Of a stretch of 64,000 bases of DNA, positions 1 through 11,073 are shown piece by piece (position 1 is the stretch's first letter; each line of letters starts with the position of its first letter). Under the pieces are notes generated by a model. The model ran no database searches and was not told the origin of the DNA. It saw only the letters and a list, made by a program, of their open reading frames with translations. A program made the translations under genes and the position numbers. The stretch covers positions 1 through 64,000 of the forward strand of contig CAOJUE010000004.1 in the NCBI GenBank assembly GCA_948443845.1, written 5' to 3'. Source of the DNA: an uncultured Eubacteriales bacterium. GTDB taxonomy: Bacteria > Bacillota > Clostridia > TANB77 > CAG-508.

Positions 1-1405
1 GCAACCTGTGCAGATTGAATCATCCAAGATGCTACGGGGTCTGTTGCAACCTCTCCGGATGATGTTTACGGAACCGTCAGTCTTTTTCTGAACGTCCAAG
101 CAGGCTTGTCCAGAAATGGTTTCGGTTTCGCGCATGGATAAAATATTTCGCGTTGGGTAAATTTTTCTTAAGTGCAACTCGAATGCGGTTTCTGTGATAC
201 GAAGGTTCATAGTTTCATAGATGTTATCAATCATCGCCATCAACAATGTTGTTTTTCCGGCAACCTTGCTCACCAGTTAGTGAAATAATTCTGGCACCTT
301 TTACTAAAAATTTTAGCAAGTTTATCAATTCATCTCCGCCATTGCATCGACGATACATTTGTTCCAAAGACGCACGTTTTACGTCAAATTTTCTGACGAA
401 AAACGCCCAAGTTTCAGACATACTAGGTCTTACAACAACGACACGAGAACCGTCTTTCATTTCGTTGATTTTGTAACCGTTTGTATCAGACAATTGTCCT
501 GGATTGTTGTATTTATAAATATTTTGACATACTCTTTTTAGTTCTGCTTCCGTTCCAAAAGATAGAAACGCTAAACGAATGGATTTACCTTGGAACATAA
601 TCCAAATACTATCACAAGCTCTTGGCACTTTGGCTTCCATGGTTTGTTTTAAATAGTCGCTATCGGTTTGTGCCACTTGGCTTAGGAAACTTTCTGGAAG
701 TCCAGATACACCACCAGAAATACCGTCGATGTTCATATCACGCACTTCGTCAATACTGCTGTAACCTTTGTATTGTTGATAAATTCTTTGTACAATGATT
801 TCTAATTTATCGGTAAAATCCAATTCAAAATTTTCTTTTTCGTAAATATCATCAATTTCAGCTTCTGTGATAACATAAGATGGTTTGGATTCGCCTTCGA
901 TGTATTTTAGTTCTGCTAAGTTGTATTTTTTAATCATTTCGGTTAAGGCTTCATAGGCGAAAACTTTTTTGTATTCGTGAATTAAAATATCAAATTTATC
1001 TTGCGCCGTTAGTAAAGAAGGAGTATCAAATGGTAGCACTCTTGTGATGTTTACCTCATTGATTCCATATTCTTTGGAAAGCAAATCGTAAATTAATTCT
1101 TTGACGTATTTTTTATCGTTTACATCACCATAGGTACAGCCTTTTAGTGCTTTTTTTAGTTCGTATTTTTTGGCTTTTCTTCTTTTCAATTCTTCTTCGG
1201 ATAAACCAATATCATAAAGGTTGATTTTGGTGATTTCGTCCAATCTTCTTTTAACGAATTTAATCATTAATTCCAAAGTGTAAGTTTTGTCATCAATAAC
1301 CACTTCTTCGTCAACGACTTCTTCTTTATTCTTTTTGACTAAATGTATAATCGTAACTACTACTAGCACGATTACAACAAATATTAATATAACATTTGCG
1401 ATCAT
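1..1405 (-). CDS. cpaF: Tad/CpaF-type pilus assembly ATPase (3' end outside window), with two CGG +1 shift sites
   Basis: Secretion ATPase that powers Tad-type pilus assembly at the inner face of the membrane. An N-terminal hydrophobic helix (residues about 4-20) is followed by a long helical region and the RecA-like ATPase core. The zero frame ends just after the Walker A start GEQGC. An in-frame CGG at 257-259 (read on minus) interrupts it; skipping the C gives GCGKTTLLMAMID, a complete P-loop. A second in-frame CGG at 55-57 interrupts again; skipping its C gives IGEVATDPVASWMIQSAQV, which matches the usual CpaF segment. The gene runs off the left edge. It is last in a run with two ParA-like genes and cpaB. 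The N-terminal membrane helix is unusual for CpaF. Identification is firm; the shift mechanism is inference. Confidence 0.88.
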
Positions 1406-1428
1406 GAAAAGGCTCCTTCCTTTTTACT

Positions 1429-2278
1429 TTAAGAATGTGATACTTTGCCATATTTTATTTCTTCGAATTTGGTAATAATATTTTTCGAAACATCTGCAAT
1501 CGACTCAAAAAATTGTGAATTCGTATCCCATACTTTTCGGTTAATTCTTGCGCTTAGAAAAAAGTCTGCGACTTTTGCTTCACTTGCTGCTTCTAAATAC
1601 GCATGATTATAGAAAACGTACCCAATATCTTTTGCTTTTGTGTAATTGGCAATATTTTTAGGATTGTATTTGCAATTATGATTCATATTTCCCATTACTG
1701 GAATCACTGGCTTATTGGCAATTTCTGCTACAGCATTTCTAAATTCTAAGTATTGATTAATTTGTTTTAAATTTTGCGACATTGTATAAGCAACCACATC
1801 TGACATTCCCAATATATTATGAGTTGACAATCGGTCGGTTGTTTTTGATAAATCAACAATGACTAGATCATAAAATTTGTTCGCTACTGTAATTAGCTCT
1901 TTGTATAATTCCAAATTTTTCTCGTGACTTGATACATTTTTCGTTTTTAGCCCCAACAAAATATCCAATCGATTTTTGAAAACAACTTTTGTATAATTCG
2001 AAATAATTTCTGGGCTTGTTTTATTACTTGCAATTGCACTCATTAAGCCTTCTGTTCCGTGAGGCAAGGTCTAGTTTTCCTTTATTTAAAGTTTGCTTTA
2101 AATCCTTGTTTGCATCTGGATTCCAAAAACATCTTGGAATTGTGTCATCATCTAAGGTAGCATCGATGATTAATGTTTTATAACTGTGTTCGACAGACAT
2201 ATAGGTCGCTATTGCCACTAAAGATAATGTCTGACCTGTTTCTTTTTTACTACCACTCCAAAAACTCAAAATAGCCAT
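1429..2278 (-). CDS. ParA/MinD-like ATPase of the pilus locus (CpaE-like), one CGG +1 shift site
   Basis: The N-terminus (MAILSFWSGSKKETGQTLS) is a deviant Walker A like those of CpaE/MinD proteins, followed by a LIIDATLDDD strand. At 2057-2059 an in-frame CGG breaks the reading frame; skipping the C joins GKLDLAS to GTEGLMSAIAS and continues to DLVIVDLSKTTDRLS (Walker B-like) and on to a normal stop, giving about 282 residues. It lies 20 bases downstream of a second P-loop-like gene and 23 bases upstream of cpaF, so probably in one operon. CpaE-like proteins usually localise or regulate pilus assembly; that role is inferred from context. Confidence 0.75.
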
Positions 2279-2298
2279 CTATATTTCCTTCCTTTTCC

Positions 2299-2991
2299 TT
2301 ATTCTTCTAGCATTTTATATGCTTTTCGTACTTTTCCGCTTCCTTCGCCAGTCATTTTTTCAACTAAATATAAAAGTGAATCGACATAAACTTGGCTTAA
2401 GCCTTTTAGCTGTATTTTTTCAGCTCTTTGATTGATAAAAATCGCATTCAAATCGGCGGTTTCAAATGGGAAAAATACAATATCTTTACGGTCCCATTTT
2501 ATTTTGTAGTCTTTTGATAGATAGTTTAGGTATTCGTCCTCTGCCTCTAGCATAGTGGTGGTGTAATAAATTTTTGTAATTTTCACGTCTTTGGGCATAT
2601 AGGCAAGAAGACTAACTCCTCTTTTTAGGCTGTAAATATCAAATGAAGTTACGAAAAAGTGCATGTCATGGTTGGTGATTCCGAATTTTTGATACGCAAT
2701 GGCGCGGTCAATGTCTAAAAGTGCGACATCATATTCAGTTTCTTTGCCAAATTTATTTCTCTGATATTGTTTGATAGTCTCAAAACTATCAAATCCAATC
2801 GCAACATCGATGTCTTCAAAAGAGGTGATATATTGATTTTCTTGCACCATGGTTGGAACAACGTATCTGCTTTTTTTCAAAATCGTTGTATCAATTACCA
2901 CCACTTTTTTGCCCATGAGACTTAAAATTTTTGCGGCATAGATTAACATATCAGTTTTGTCATAACTCCCTAAAAATACGATTTTTTTCAT
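2299..2991 (-). CDS. ParA-like P-loop protein of the pilus locus
   Basis: A 230-residue protein starting MKKIVFLGSYDKTDMLIYAA, with VVVIDTTILKKSRY after the second strand and DVALLDIDRAIAYQ near residue 85, the layout of a SIMIBI/ParA-type NTPase. The P-loop is degenerate (GSYDKTDM lacks the canonical GK[ST]), so ATPase activity is uncertain. It sits between cpaB and the CpaE-like gene with 17-20 base gaps, consistent with co-transcription. No CGG codon is present. It may be a paralogous regulatory partner of the next gene; no closer family could be recognised. Confidence 0.6.
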   Translation of the reverse strand: MKKIVFLGSYDKTDMLIYAAKILSLMGKKVVVIDTTILKKSRYVVPTMVQENQYITSFEDIDVAIGFDSFETIKQYQRNKFGKETEYDVALLDIDRAIAYQKFGITNHDMHFFVTSFDIYSLKRGVSLLAYMPKDVKITKIYYTTTMLEAEDEYLNYLSKDYKIKWDRKDIVFFPFETADLNAIFINQRAEKIQLKGLSQVYVDSLLYLVEKMTGEGSGKVRKAYKMLEE

Positions 2992-3008
2992 TTGTCCCTC
3001 CGTAATTC

Positions 3009-3986
3009 TTATTCTGTACCCGTCATACCAGTTCCTTCTAAGCCTTCTACATATTGTAATCTGCCTTCTTGACGTTTTGAAAGTTCTTCTTGTAAACCAG
3101 TTTCAACAGATTGTTTCATGTTGTTGTAGTTTTCTGATAGGGCGGCATTAATATGGTCATTTCTTTGTACAACTTGTTCTTGGTCGTTGTATCTGCCCCA
3201 TAATGCTTGTTTTGCATCTTCTACAATGTTCGGGCTGTTATTAATTAAGGTTAATGTGGCTTGACTTACTGGATAGGTTGGCGTTGCTTCATTTTGGCGT
3301 CCTGGTTCGGTATAAATACTAGCATATAGTTTCGAACCGGTTATTCCATAGGCTTCGACAATGGCATTTTCTAAAGTCAAAATTTCATCTTCTTTCATTT
3401 TTAACCAAATGGTATCTGCTGTTGAGTGAATGACCTTTTTCTTAGAAACAACAATGTAACTTTCACCTTCTGGCAAACGAAGTCTGATGTCGATATAATC
3501 GCCATTTTTTAATAATGTTGGAAGAATAATCATATTGTATTCTTCTAGTCTTTGGTCTGCTGTGGTTGGGTCATTAATTTCTTCTAACATGTCTTTGGTG
3601 ATGATGGTTCCTGCTGGAATGTTGGTTTTGACAATCATTTTTTTCTTTTTCAAATCACCTGTTTCAGCATCATATTTTTCTACAATTTCTCCTGTTTCAT
3701 CATCAATATATTCGAAATCTTCATCTGATATAAGTTCCTTTTTGTCTAACGTTGTTTGCACGGTGCTAAGAGTAAAAGAATCCAAAGTAACTTCTGCTCC
3801 AGATTGGATTAGTGTATCTGCTACATATACTTTTGATTGTAATTTCTTGATGGCTTCGTAATCCTCGTTTAGTCCTTGTATTTTATATAAAAGTCCAACC
3901 ACTACGACTGCCATAATGACTAATGCGATTAAAAAACCGATTAAAAATGAATTTCTCGCCCTTCTTTGCATTGGATTTGTTGCCAT
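3009..3986 (-). CDS. CpaB/SAF-domain pilus assembly protein
   Basis: 325 residues. An N-terminal cytoplasmic patch rich in Arg is followed by one membrane helix (about residues 15-35), then a region with NIPAGTIITKDMLEEI (about 119-134), the typical SAF-domain segment of CpaB/RcpC proteins, and PEGESYIVVSKKKV. The middle is acidic (DDETGEIVEKYDAETGDL), and the C-terminus is Gln/Glu rich. CpaB-family proteins sit on the outer face of the membrane and help assemble Flp/Tad pili. First gene of the left-hand pilus run, with AGGAGG upstream of the ATG. Function assigned from domain and neighbours. Confidence 0.72.
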   Translation of the reverse strand: MATNPMQRRARNSFLIGFLIALVIMAVVVVGLLYKIQGLNEDYEAIKKLQSKVYVADTLIQSGAEVTLDSFTLSTVQTTLDKKELISDEDFEYIDDETGEIVEKYDAETGDLKKKKMIVKTNIPAGTIITKDMLEEINDPTTADQRLEEYNMIILPTLLKNGDYIDIRLRLPEGESYIVVSKKKVIHSTADTIWLKMKEDEILTLENAIVEAYGITGSKLYASIYTEPGRQNEATPTYPVSQATLTLINNSPNIVEDAKQALWGRYNDQEQVVQRNDHINAALSENYNNMKQSVETGLQEELSKRQEGRLQYVEGLEGTGMTGTE

Positions 3987-4140
3987 AATAAAACCTCCTA
4001 CTATTTATTTAAATTTATAATATTACAAAATATCATTCTATTTCATTTTACTACATAAATCTTTCTTTTTCAACAATTTTAAGTAATGTTATATAAATGT
4101 TATATTGTTGTAATAGAATTGTAATATTACTAATTAGCAC

Positions 4141-4174
4141 AAAAAAAGAACTCTCCTTTTAACTAGAGAGTTCT
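4141..4174 (-). terminator. Rho-independent terminator after eno
   Basis: On the minus strand a 9-bp stem (AGAACTCTC with its complement) and a 10-base loop is followed by a run of T. It lies just past the enolase stop codon and closes that transcript. Confidence 0.8.
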
Positions 4175-4187
4175 CCTTATATTGTGT

Positions 4188-5525
<1,338 letters not shown>

Positions 5526-5627
5526 TTAATATAAATCCATTATAATGTACTTTTGTATCTTATCATAAAGATTTTTATTTTTCAAGTACCTGCCAATAAA
5601 AAAGTAAATTTTTTCATATTCTTCAAA

Positions 5628-6185
5628 TTATTCTTCATACTCCTTCGCTGTCAACGCTTTTTCCATTTCATTCGTCCTTCTTAAAATTGAAATAAAAATT
5701 GGTTCTATCGTCAAAAGCAAATTGCTAGCGCCTTTTGCCTTCAAAGCATATTTCTTTTGCTCAACTTCGTTTTTCAAAATCGGAATCACACAAAAGGAAA
5801 TACTAACGATTAGCCCGATCTTTTCAGGATTTACCTTAAAAATTCTAAGTGGAAATGCTAAGTTTTGTATCACATTTACCAGTTCCATGCTCGTCATTAA
5901 ATTTGAAAAAATAAAAGTTACTTGATACGCCATCAAAAGTCTTACTGCCATTAAAATGCCTAGATTTAGGCTTCCCAAAAAGATATTCAAAATTACCGTA
6001 AATAGCACAAATGGCATTAATATTTTCAAATAATGCCCAAATTTTTTAAGCGAAATTTTCAAAAGCGCCATTCCCAAAAAATTCATCCAAAACAAAACGG
6101 CTAGCAAAATCCCCTTTTCCACAAAGAAAATGGCTATCAAATAAACCATAAAAAATACAAATTTCAAATTATTTTTCATTTCCAC
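5628..6185 (-). CDS. ecfT: ECF transporter transmembrane protein EcfT
   Basis: 185 residues with several hydrophobic helices and the cytoplasmic ALKAKGASN segment, one of the Ala-Arg/Lys-Gly coupling motifs of EcfT that contact the ATPases. It is the membrane scaffold of an energy-coupling-factor vitamin transporter. It overlaps the 3' end of ecfA by 17 bases. It is shorter than most EcfT proteins (about 260 residues), mainly at the N-terminus. Together with FolT upstream the likely cargo is folate. Confidence 0.8.
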   Translation of the reverse strand: MEMKNNLKFVFFMVYLIAIFFVEKGILLAVLFWMNFLGMALLKISLKKFGHYLKILMPFVLFTVILNIFLGSLNLGILMAVRLLMAYQVTFIFSNLMTSMELVNVIQNLAFPLRIFKVNPEKIGLIVSISFCVIPILKNEVEQKKYALKAKGASNLLLTIEPIFISILRRTNEMEKALTAKEYEE

Positions 6186-6991
6186 ACACCTTCAAAATTT
6201 CTTGCATCATTTCCTCCCCAGTCCATTCTTGCAGGCAAATCTCTTTTTCAGTTCGCTTTAGTTTAGCGATTATTTGCACGATTTCAGGGATTTTAATTTG
6301 GCTTTGCTTTAGGAAATCCATTTTTTCAAAAATCTCTTCTTTTGGAAAAATCGTTTTGATGTTCCCCTTTTCCAAAACCAAAATTCGGTCCGCCAAAAGG
6401 ATTTCAGATATATTATTAGTTACATAAATTATTGTGTGTCCTTCTTTTTTTAAATTTCTTACGATTTGGTCAATTTTATCTTTTCCGCCAAGAATCAATC
6501 ATCGTGGTTGGCTCGTCCAAAATCAAATATTTCGAATTGACGGCTAACGCACTTGCTATATTAATTCTTTGTTTTTGCCCAAGAGACAATTCATACGTAT
6601 CTTCTTGCGCATATTTTTCCATTTCGACCTTTTGCAAAGCCTCTCTAATTCTCTCTTCACGATTTGGCAACCCTAAATTTTTCAAGGCAAATTCCAAATC
6701 ATCCTGCACCTTAGGAAACAAAATCTGATTTTCTGGATTTTGAAACACAATTCCGATTTTCTTTCGGATTTCCTTTGCTTTTTTTCGATCTTGCACATTG
6801 ATTTCATCAATCAAAATTTCTCCTTTTGACGGTTTTATAAGTCCTGCTATCAAACGAACTAAACTAGATTTTCCAGCACCATTTTTCCCAATAATACTTA
6901 AACACTCGCCTTCTTTTATTTCCAAATCAATATTTTTAAGCACACTTTTCCCAGACAAATACCCAAAATTCAAATTTCTAATTTGTATCAT
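6169..6991 (-). CDS. ecfA: ECF transporter ATPase (EcfA-like), one CGG +1 shift site
   Basis: ABC ATPase of about 273 residues after correction. Walker A GKNGAGKSS (about 36-44), Q-loop FQNPENQ, signature LSLGQKQR, Walker B YLILDEPTT. Directly after Walker B the in-frame CGG at 6485-6487 ends the zero frame; skipping C gives MIDSWGKDKIDQIVRNLKKE and the rest of the domain. The switch-loop histidine is absent: the segment reads IIYVTNN where most EcfA proteins have a TH pair. Only one ATPase gene is present here, whereas most ECF modules have two. Overlaps folC by 14 bases. Confidence 0.85.
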
Positions 6992-8264
6992 CTTTTTCTT
7001 CCTCTAATTCTTTCACGACGGTTTCGTACACATAAAAACTTCCGATGATAAAAGTCACATGGTCGCTGTATTTTTCCTTTACCAATCGAATAGCTTCTGG
7101 CATTTTGCGCTTGTATAATTTTTCTGGATTGGTCATTTTACTAGCTTTTTCATACAATTCTTCTTTACTGACAAATTTTCCTTCTTCGTTTCCATCTGTA
7201 AAAATGAAAATCGCGTCTTCTTGTAGAATCTGCCCCAAAATTTTGGTGTAATCTTTTGTCCCAAGAACTGAAAAAATAAAAACTTTTGGGGCATTTTTAT
7301 AATACAAATCAACATTCTCTTTCAAATGCTGAATCGCAGGTTCATTGTGTGCACCATCAAAAATAATTTCAGGATTTTTTGAAACTCTCTCAAATCTTCC
7401 CTTATGAACAACATTCTCCAAACCTTCTTTTATCGCATGTTCTGGAATTTCAACATTTTTGCTTTTTAAAAGATTGACACATTCCAAACAAATCGCTGCA
7501 TTTTGTGGCTGTTTTACGCCTTTTAAAGGAATCTGGATTGCTTTATAATTTTTATAATGAAACTGCGTGAAATCATGTTCAAATCTTATTTCTGCAATGT
7601 CTTCTGGGTCAATCTCATGTAAAATATTGCCTTTTTCTTGGCATGTTTTGCGAATGATTTCATTTACTTCATTTTCTTGGCTTACAAAAATCGTATCGCC
7701 ATTTTCTTTGATAATTCCAGCTTTCTGTGTTGCAATTTGTGCTAATGTGTCCCCTAGCAAATTTATATGGTCATAACCAATCGAACTGATAATGGAAATG
7801 CTGGAATTTATAATATTGGTGCAATCATGCAAACCACCCAAACCAGTCTCTAAAACCACAAAATCGCAATGCTTTCTGCTAAAATAAAGAAGTGCCATCG
7901 TTGTCTCCAACTCAAATAACGTCATTTTGGTATCGTGATTTTGATTATACTTTTCTATTTTAGGCATTAATTCCAAAATCAATTGTTCCATTTCTTTGTC
8001 AGATATATTTTGATTGTCAATCGCCATTCTCTCATTATAACAAATCAAATGTGGGGACATAAATTTTCCCGTTCGATAACCTGATTTGACTAAAATATTA
8101 GACATCATCTCGCAAATTGCTCCCTTGCCATTTGTGCCTGCAATATGAATATATTTTAAGTCTTTCTCTGGATGCCCCAATTCTTCCATAAAATATTTCA
8201 TTGCAGACAAAGACGGATCTTTGGTTCCTGCATAAAAATTTTTAAAATATTGTTCAACATTCAT
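6978..8264 (-). CDS. folC: Folylpolyglutamate synthase / dihydrofolate synthase
   Basis: 428 residues from the ATG at 8264, which has a ribosome site (GGAGGA) overlapping the folT stop; a longer open frame upstream is not used. Adds glutamate to folates, retaining them in the cell, with ATP. Motifs: HIAGTNGKGAICEM (P-loop), RTGKFMSPHL, VLETGLGGLHDCTN, and FDGAHNEPAI near the C-terminus. The position between FolT and the ECF ATPase makes a folate import-and-retention operon under the THF riboswitch. Confidence 0.95.
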   Translation of the reverse strand: MNVEQYFKNFYAGTKDPSLSAMKYFMEELGHPEKDLKYIHIAGTNGKGAICEMMSNILVKSGYRTGKFMSPHLICYNERMAIDNQNISDKEMEQLILELMPKIEKYNQNHDTKMTLFELETTMALLYFSRKHCDFVVLETGLGGLHDCTNIINSSISIISSIGYDHINLLGDTLAQIATQKAGIIKENGDTIFVSQENEVNEIIRKTCQEKGNILHEIDPEDIAEIRFEHDFTQFHYKNYKAIQIPLKGVKQPQNAAICLECVNLLKSKNVEIPEHAIKEGLENVVHKGRFERVSKNPEIIFDGAHNEPAIQHLKENVDLYYKNAPKVFIFSVLGTKDYTKILGQILQEDAIFIFTDGNEEGKFVSKEELYEKASKMTNPEKLYKRKMPEAIRLVKEKYSDHVTFIIGSFYVYETVVKELEEEKDDTN

Positions 8265-8266
8265 TT

Positions 8267-8797
8267 TCAGTCCTCCTTCAAATATTTTTTCACATATGGT
8301 CTCGTAAATTTTTCCAAACTGAAAATGACAATGATTTGTATTGGCAACATAATTACTTGTGCTAAAACACGTGTTGCAAGAACAGTAAAATAAGCCTTTC
8401 CATACAAAATATGTAACCAAAAAGAAGTGATAAAAATATTAACAATTCCCAACACTAATACACTACTTATGACAAGTTTTAATACAAATTTCCAATCCAT
8501 ATTTTTTTGTTCTGAATTTTGATATAAAAAAATTCCATAGATAAAACCTGAAATGGCTGCGCTAAGGGTAAATCCTGGAAAATACGTTCCAAAGGGAAAT
8601 AAAATTGCTCCAATCAAATCTCCTAAAGCCGCAATTAAGGTGCTATATTTAGGTCCCAGCCAAATGGCTGACATCATAATTGGGATAAAACTTGTACTAA
8701 TCACTAACAATTGCGTTTGAATCGAAGCAAATCTCGATAACACAATCAAAAGCGCCAATAAAAACGCGGACAATATAATTTTTTTCGATTTTGACAT
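8267..8797 (-). CDS. folT: Folate ECF transporter substrate-binding subunit FolT
   Basis: 176 residues, five to six hydrophobic helices, with SRFASIQTQLLVIS, WLGPKYSTLIAALGDLIGAILFPFGTYFP-type spacing (quoted in part) and FTLSAAISG, as in FolT S-components. Binds folate in the membrane and docks on EcfA/EcfT. The start chosen is the ATG at 8797, seven bases after AAAGGAG; the longer frame to 8848 lacks a ribosome site. A THF riboswitch lies 70-160 bases upstream, which fits the substrate. Confidence 0.88.
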   Translation of the reverse strand: MSKSKKIILSAFLLALLIVLSRFASIQTQLLVISTSFIPIMMSAIWLGPKYSTLIAALGDLIGAILFPFGTYFPGFTLSAAISGFIYGIFLYQNSEQKNMDWKFVLKLVISSVLVLGIVNIFITSFWLHILYGKAYFTVLATRVLAQVIMLPIQIIVIFSLEKFTRPYVKKYLKED

Positions 8798-8870
8798 AAA
8801 AAAACTCCTTTCTTTAATAGATACATACCACAAAGAAAGAAGTTTCAAAACTTCCTAAAACACTTTCAAT

Positions 8871-8961
8871 AGCGGAATGCGGAACCTAATACGCAGTTTA
8901 TAAACCTTGCCCCAATAGCAACTTCCCGTCTACTTGAGTCTTAACGATTAAATTCCTACTC
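8871..8961 (-). promoter_or_regulatory. Tetrahydrofolate (THF) riboswitch upstream of folT
   Basis: The minus strand contains the conserved THF-riboswitch blocks in order: GAGTAGG, CGTTAAG, ACGGGAAGTTG, and the terminal GGTTCCGCATTCCGCT. These match the known folE/folT aptamer core (GAGUAG...CGUUAAG...GGGA...GCAUCCGCUC). It lies in the leader of folT-folC-ecfA-ecfT. Folate binding is expected to reduce expression of the uptake operon. Identification by eye; a covariance-model search would settle it. Confidence 0.85.
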
Positions 8962-9101
8962 TATATTAAATCTTTTATATTTATGCGTAATTTTATGAAA
9001 AACGCAGTTTCCATATGTTTTCTTCTGTTTTTTCTTCAATTTTGACCAATTTTGCTTATTTTTCAAACTTGACAAAATAGATGATTTATGCTTATTGTTC
9101 T

Positions 9102-10328
9102 CTACGCTACATCCTTTATCTTCACATCTCTCACGTGCTCAATTTTCTCCCATTTTGTGTTTGGTTTAATTAAACATTTGATGTTAATCAAAATCCATGA
9201 ACCCAAAAATAGTGGATAACACAAAAGTCCAACAAACATAGATTTAATGTTTCTTTTATCTAACAACATAACAATCGTTGCTGTTCCGATTGGTAAGATA
9301 AAAGTTGCGATTAAGTATCTTACATAATTCCAAACTAAATCTGCAAATGCCATTTCACTGCCGGCATACATTAGAGTGTTAACGCCTAGCAATAAAAATG
9401 TCAAAATCATCATTGGAATTCCAAACATATATAATAAGCCATCAAAATTCATTAAAGTTTTGTTTTTCTTTACACCTTGTGCTAAATCTTTGGTGTAATG
9501 TTTCATGCATTGTAAATGACCAACTGTCCAACGAGAACGTTGGGACCAACTTTGGGCAAAGTGAACTGGTTGTTCGTCATACACAATCGCATCGGTTGCC
9601 CAACCAAGTTTTCTTCCCTTTGCAATATTAATTAGCGAAAATTCAATATCTTCTGTTAGTGTGATTGTATTCCAGCCATTTGGTTTGACCACATCAAATT
9701 TTACCATGAAACCAGTTCCGTTGATTAATGGTGATAAACCTAAATTATAGCGTGCTAAATGATAGAATTTGTTCATCATCCAATAAAAAATTGCGTAGCC
9801 TGAAGCAATCCATGAATCGGTTGGATTTTTGATATCACGGTAACCTTGCACGATTTCTTCCCCTTGGCATAATTTTTTATTCATACTTTTTAGGAAATCT
9901 TTATGAACAATATTATCTGCATCAAATACGCAAAAAGCATCGTAATCGGCATTTTCTTTGATTTTTTGTTTTAAAAACCAATTTAGTGCAAATCCTTTGG
10001 TTTTTTGGGCTTCATTAAATCGTTTTAAAACAATCGCACCAGCATTTTCCGCCATTTTTGCTGTGTTATCACTACAATTATCTGCGATGACAAAAATGTC
10101 GTATAAATCTTTCGGATAATCTTGTGCTTTCAAACTTTCTACTAAATTTCCAATGACTGTTTCTTCGTTATGTGCCGGAATAATTGCCATAAATTTGTGA
10201 TTTTTATTGACAATCATTTTTTTATCTTTTAATTTGATTAGTGAACAAAAACTGATTACAATTTGGTATAACCAATAAATCGTTATGATCCAAATCAGTG
10301 CTTGCTGTAATAGATACAAATACTTCAT
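9102..10328 (-). CDS. Family 2 membrane glycosyltransferase
   Basis: 408 residues from the ATG at 10328 (AAAGGAG upstream). N-terminal membrane helix, then a GT2 catalytic domain: IPAHNEETVIGNLVESL (about 47-63), FDADNIV (DxD), LTEDIEFS (catalytic TED) and QRSRW (acceptor/processivity motif), followed by three or more C-terminal membrane helices. The architecture is that of processive or polysaccharide-forming glycosyltransferases (cellulose/hyaluronan synthase fold). Product unknown. It stands alone and has no CGG codon. Confidence 0.85.
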   Translation of the reverse strand: MKYLYLLQQALIWIITIYWLYQIVISFCSLIKLKDKKMIVNKNHKFMAIIPAHNEETVIGNLVESLKAQDYPKDLYDIFVIADNCSDNTAKMAENAGAIVLKRFNEAQKTKGFALNWFLKQKIKENADYDAFCVFDADNIVHKDFLKSMNKKLCQGEEIVQGYRDIKNPTDSWIASGYAIFYWMMNKFYHLARYNLGLSPLINGTGFMVKFDVVKPNGWNTITLTEDIEFSLINIAKGRKLGWATDAIVYDEQPVHFAQSWSQRSRWTVGHLQCMKHYTKDLAQGVKKNKTLMNFDGLLYMFGIPMMILTFLLLGVNTLMYAGSEMAFADLVWNYVRYLIATFILPIGTATIVMLLDKRNIKSMFVGLLCYPLFLGSWILINIKCLIKPNTKWEKIEHVRDVKIKDVA

Positions 10329-10512
10329 CTTTTCTCCTTTTTTCGGCAAAATTTATTTTACTTATTTATTATAGCAATATCCTCATAAAATTTCAAGTAG
10401 TTTTTTACATTTTCTGTAAAATTGATTCTTAATTTTTTCTTAACACTAGTATATGAAATTTGTTTAAAAATAGTATGAAATTTTTTGAAAAAATATAAAT
10501 TTCCAAAAATTA

Positions 10513-10541
10513 TTTACAATTGTAGGTTTGTATGTTATACT
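10513..10541 (+). promoter_or_regulatory. Promoter of small peptide gene 1
   Basis: TTTACA and TATACT separated by exactly 17 bases, 105 bases upstream of the first peptide ATG. The second copy at 10940 has identical boxes and spacing. Confidence 0.75.
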
Positions 10542-10645
10542 AATTAAAATTTAATTTTCAGCGATACTTTTATTCAAAAGTATTTTTTCCAAAATTAAAA
10601 AATGCATTTATCGATTTCCCAATTTTTGAAAGGGGGTGATAAAAT

Positions 10646-10771
10646 ATGCAAAAAGCTAATTCTTCCAATAAACAAAAGAAAAAGCTTAAGAAAGGACTAC
10701 ATAGTTTTATAGACTTTGTCAAAAAACTTCTTGAAATTATAAAACTTGTTAAAGACATCTTCCATTCTTAA
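10646..10771 (+). CDS. 41-residue cationic amphipathic peptide, copy 1
   Basis: Small gene with a very strong ribosome site (AAAGGGGGTGAT, 7 bases before ATG). The N-terminal half is hydrophilic and Lys-rich (KQKKKLKKG); the C-terminal half (HSFIDFVKKLLEIIKLVKDI) has hydrophobic residues every three to four positions, forming an amphipathic helix. No signal peptide and no cysteine. It has its own promoter and terminator on the plus strand, opposite to neighbouring genes. The size and charge resemble leaderless bacteriocins, phenol-soluble-modulin-like peptides or small toxin peptides; none can be assigned. Confidence 0.75.
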   Translation: MQKANSSNKQKKKLKKGLHSFIDFVKKLLEIIKLVKDIFHS

Positions 10772-10778
10772 GAAAAAT

Positions 10779-10814
10779 AAAACTGGCAGTGTGTGACGAC
10801 ACTACCAGTTTTTT
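10779..10814 (+). terminator. Terminator of peptide gene 1
   Basis: Inverted repeat AAAACTGG...CCAGTTTT with an AGTGT/ACACT inner stem followed by TTTT, 8 bases after the stop. Confidence 0.85.
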
Positions 10815-10939
10815 CATTTTTATGCAAGCTAATTCTTCATTTTTCTTTGCATTTACATTTTTATTATACTAAATTTTCAGATTTTGTCAATACTTTTCTC
10901 GATTTTATATAAAAAAATTTTTATATTTTAAAAAACCGC

Positions 10940-10968
10940 TTTACAAATGTAGGATTATTTGCTATACT
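10940..10968 (+). promoter_or_regulatory. Promoter of small peptide gene 2
   Basis: TTTACA-17-TATACT, the same as the copy-1 promoter. Confidence 0.75.
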
Positions 10969-11073
10969 AATCAAAACTTAATTTTCAGCGATACTTTTAT
11001 TCAAAAGTATTTTTCCCAAAATTAAAAAATGCATTTATCGATTTCCCTAAATTTTGAAAGGGGGTGATAAAAT

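Noticed and set aside
10570..10758. Minus-strand open frame over the first peptide gene
   Set aside because: Antisense shadow; no ribosome site, and the plus-strand gene has promoter, ribosome site and terminator.
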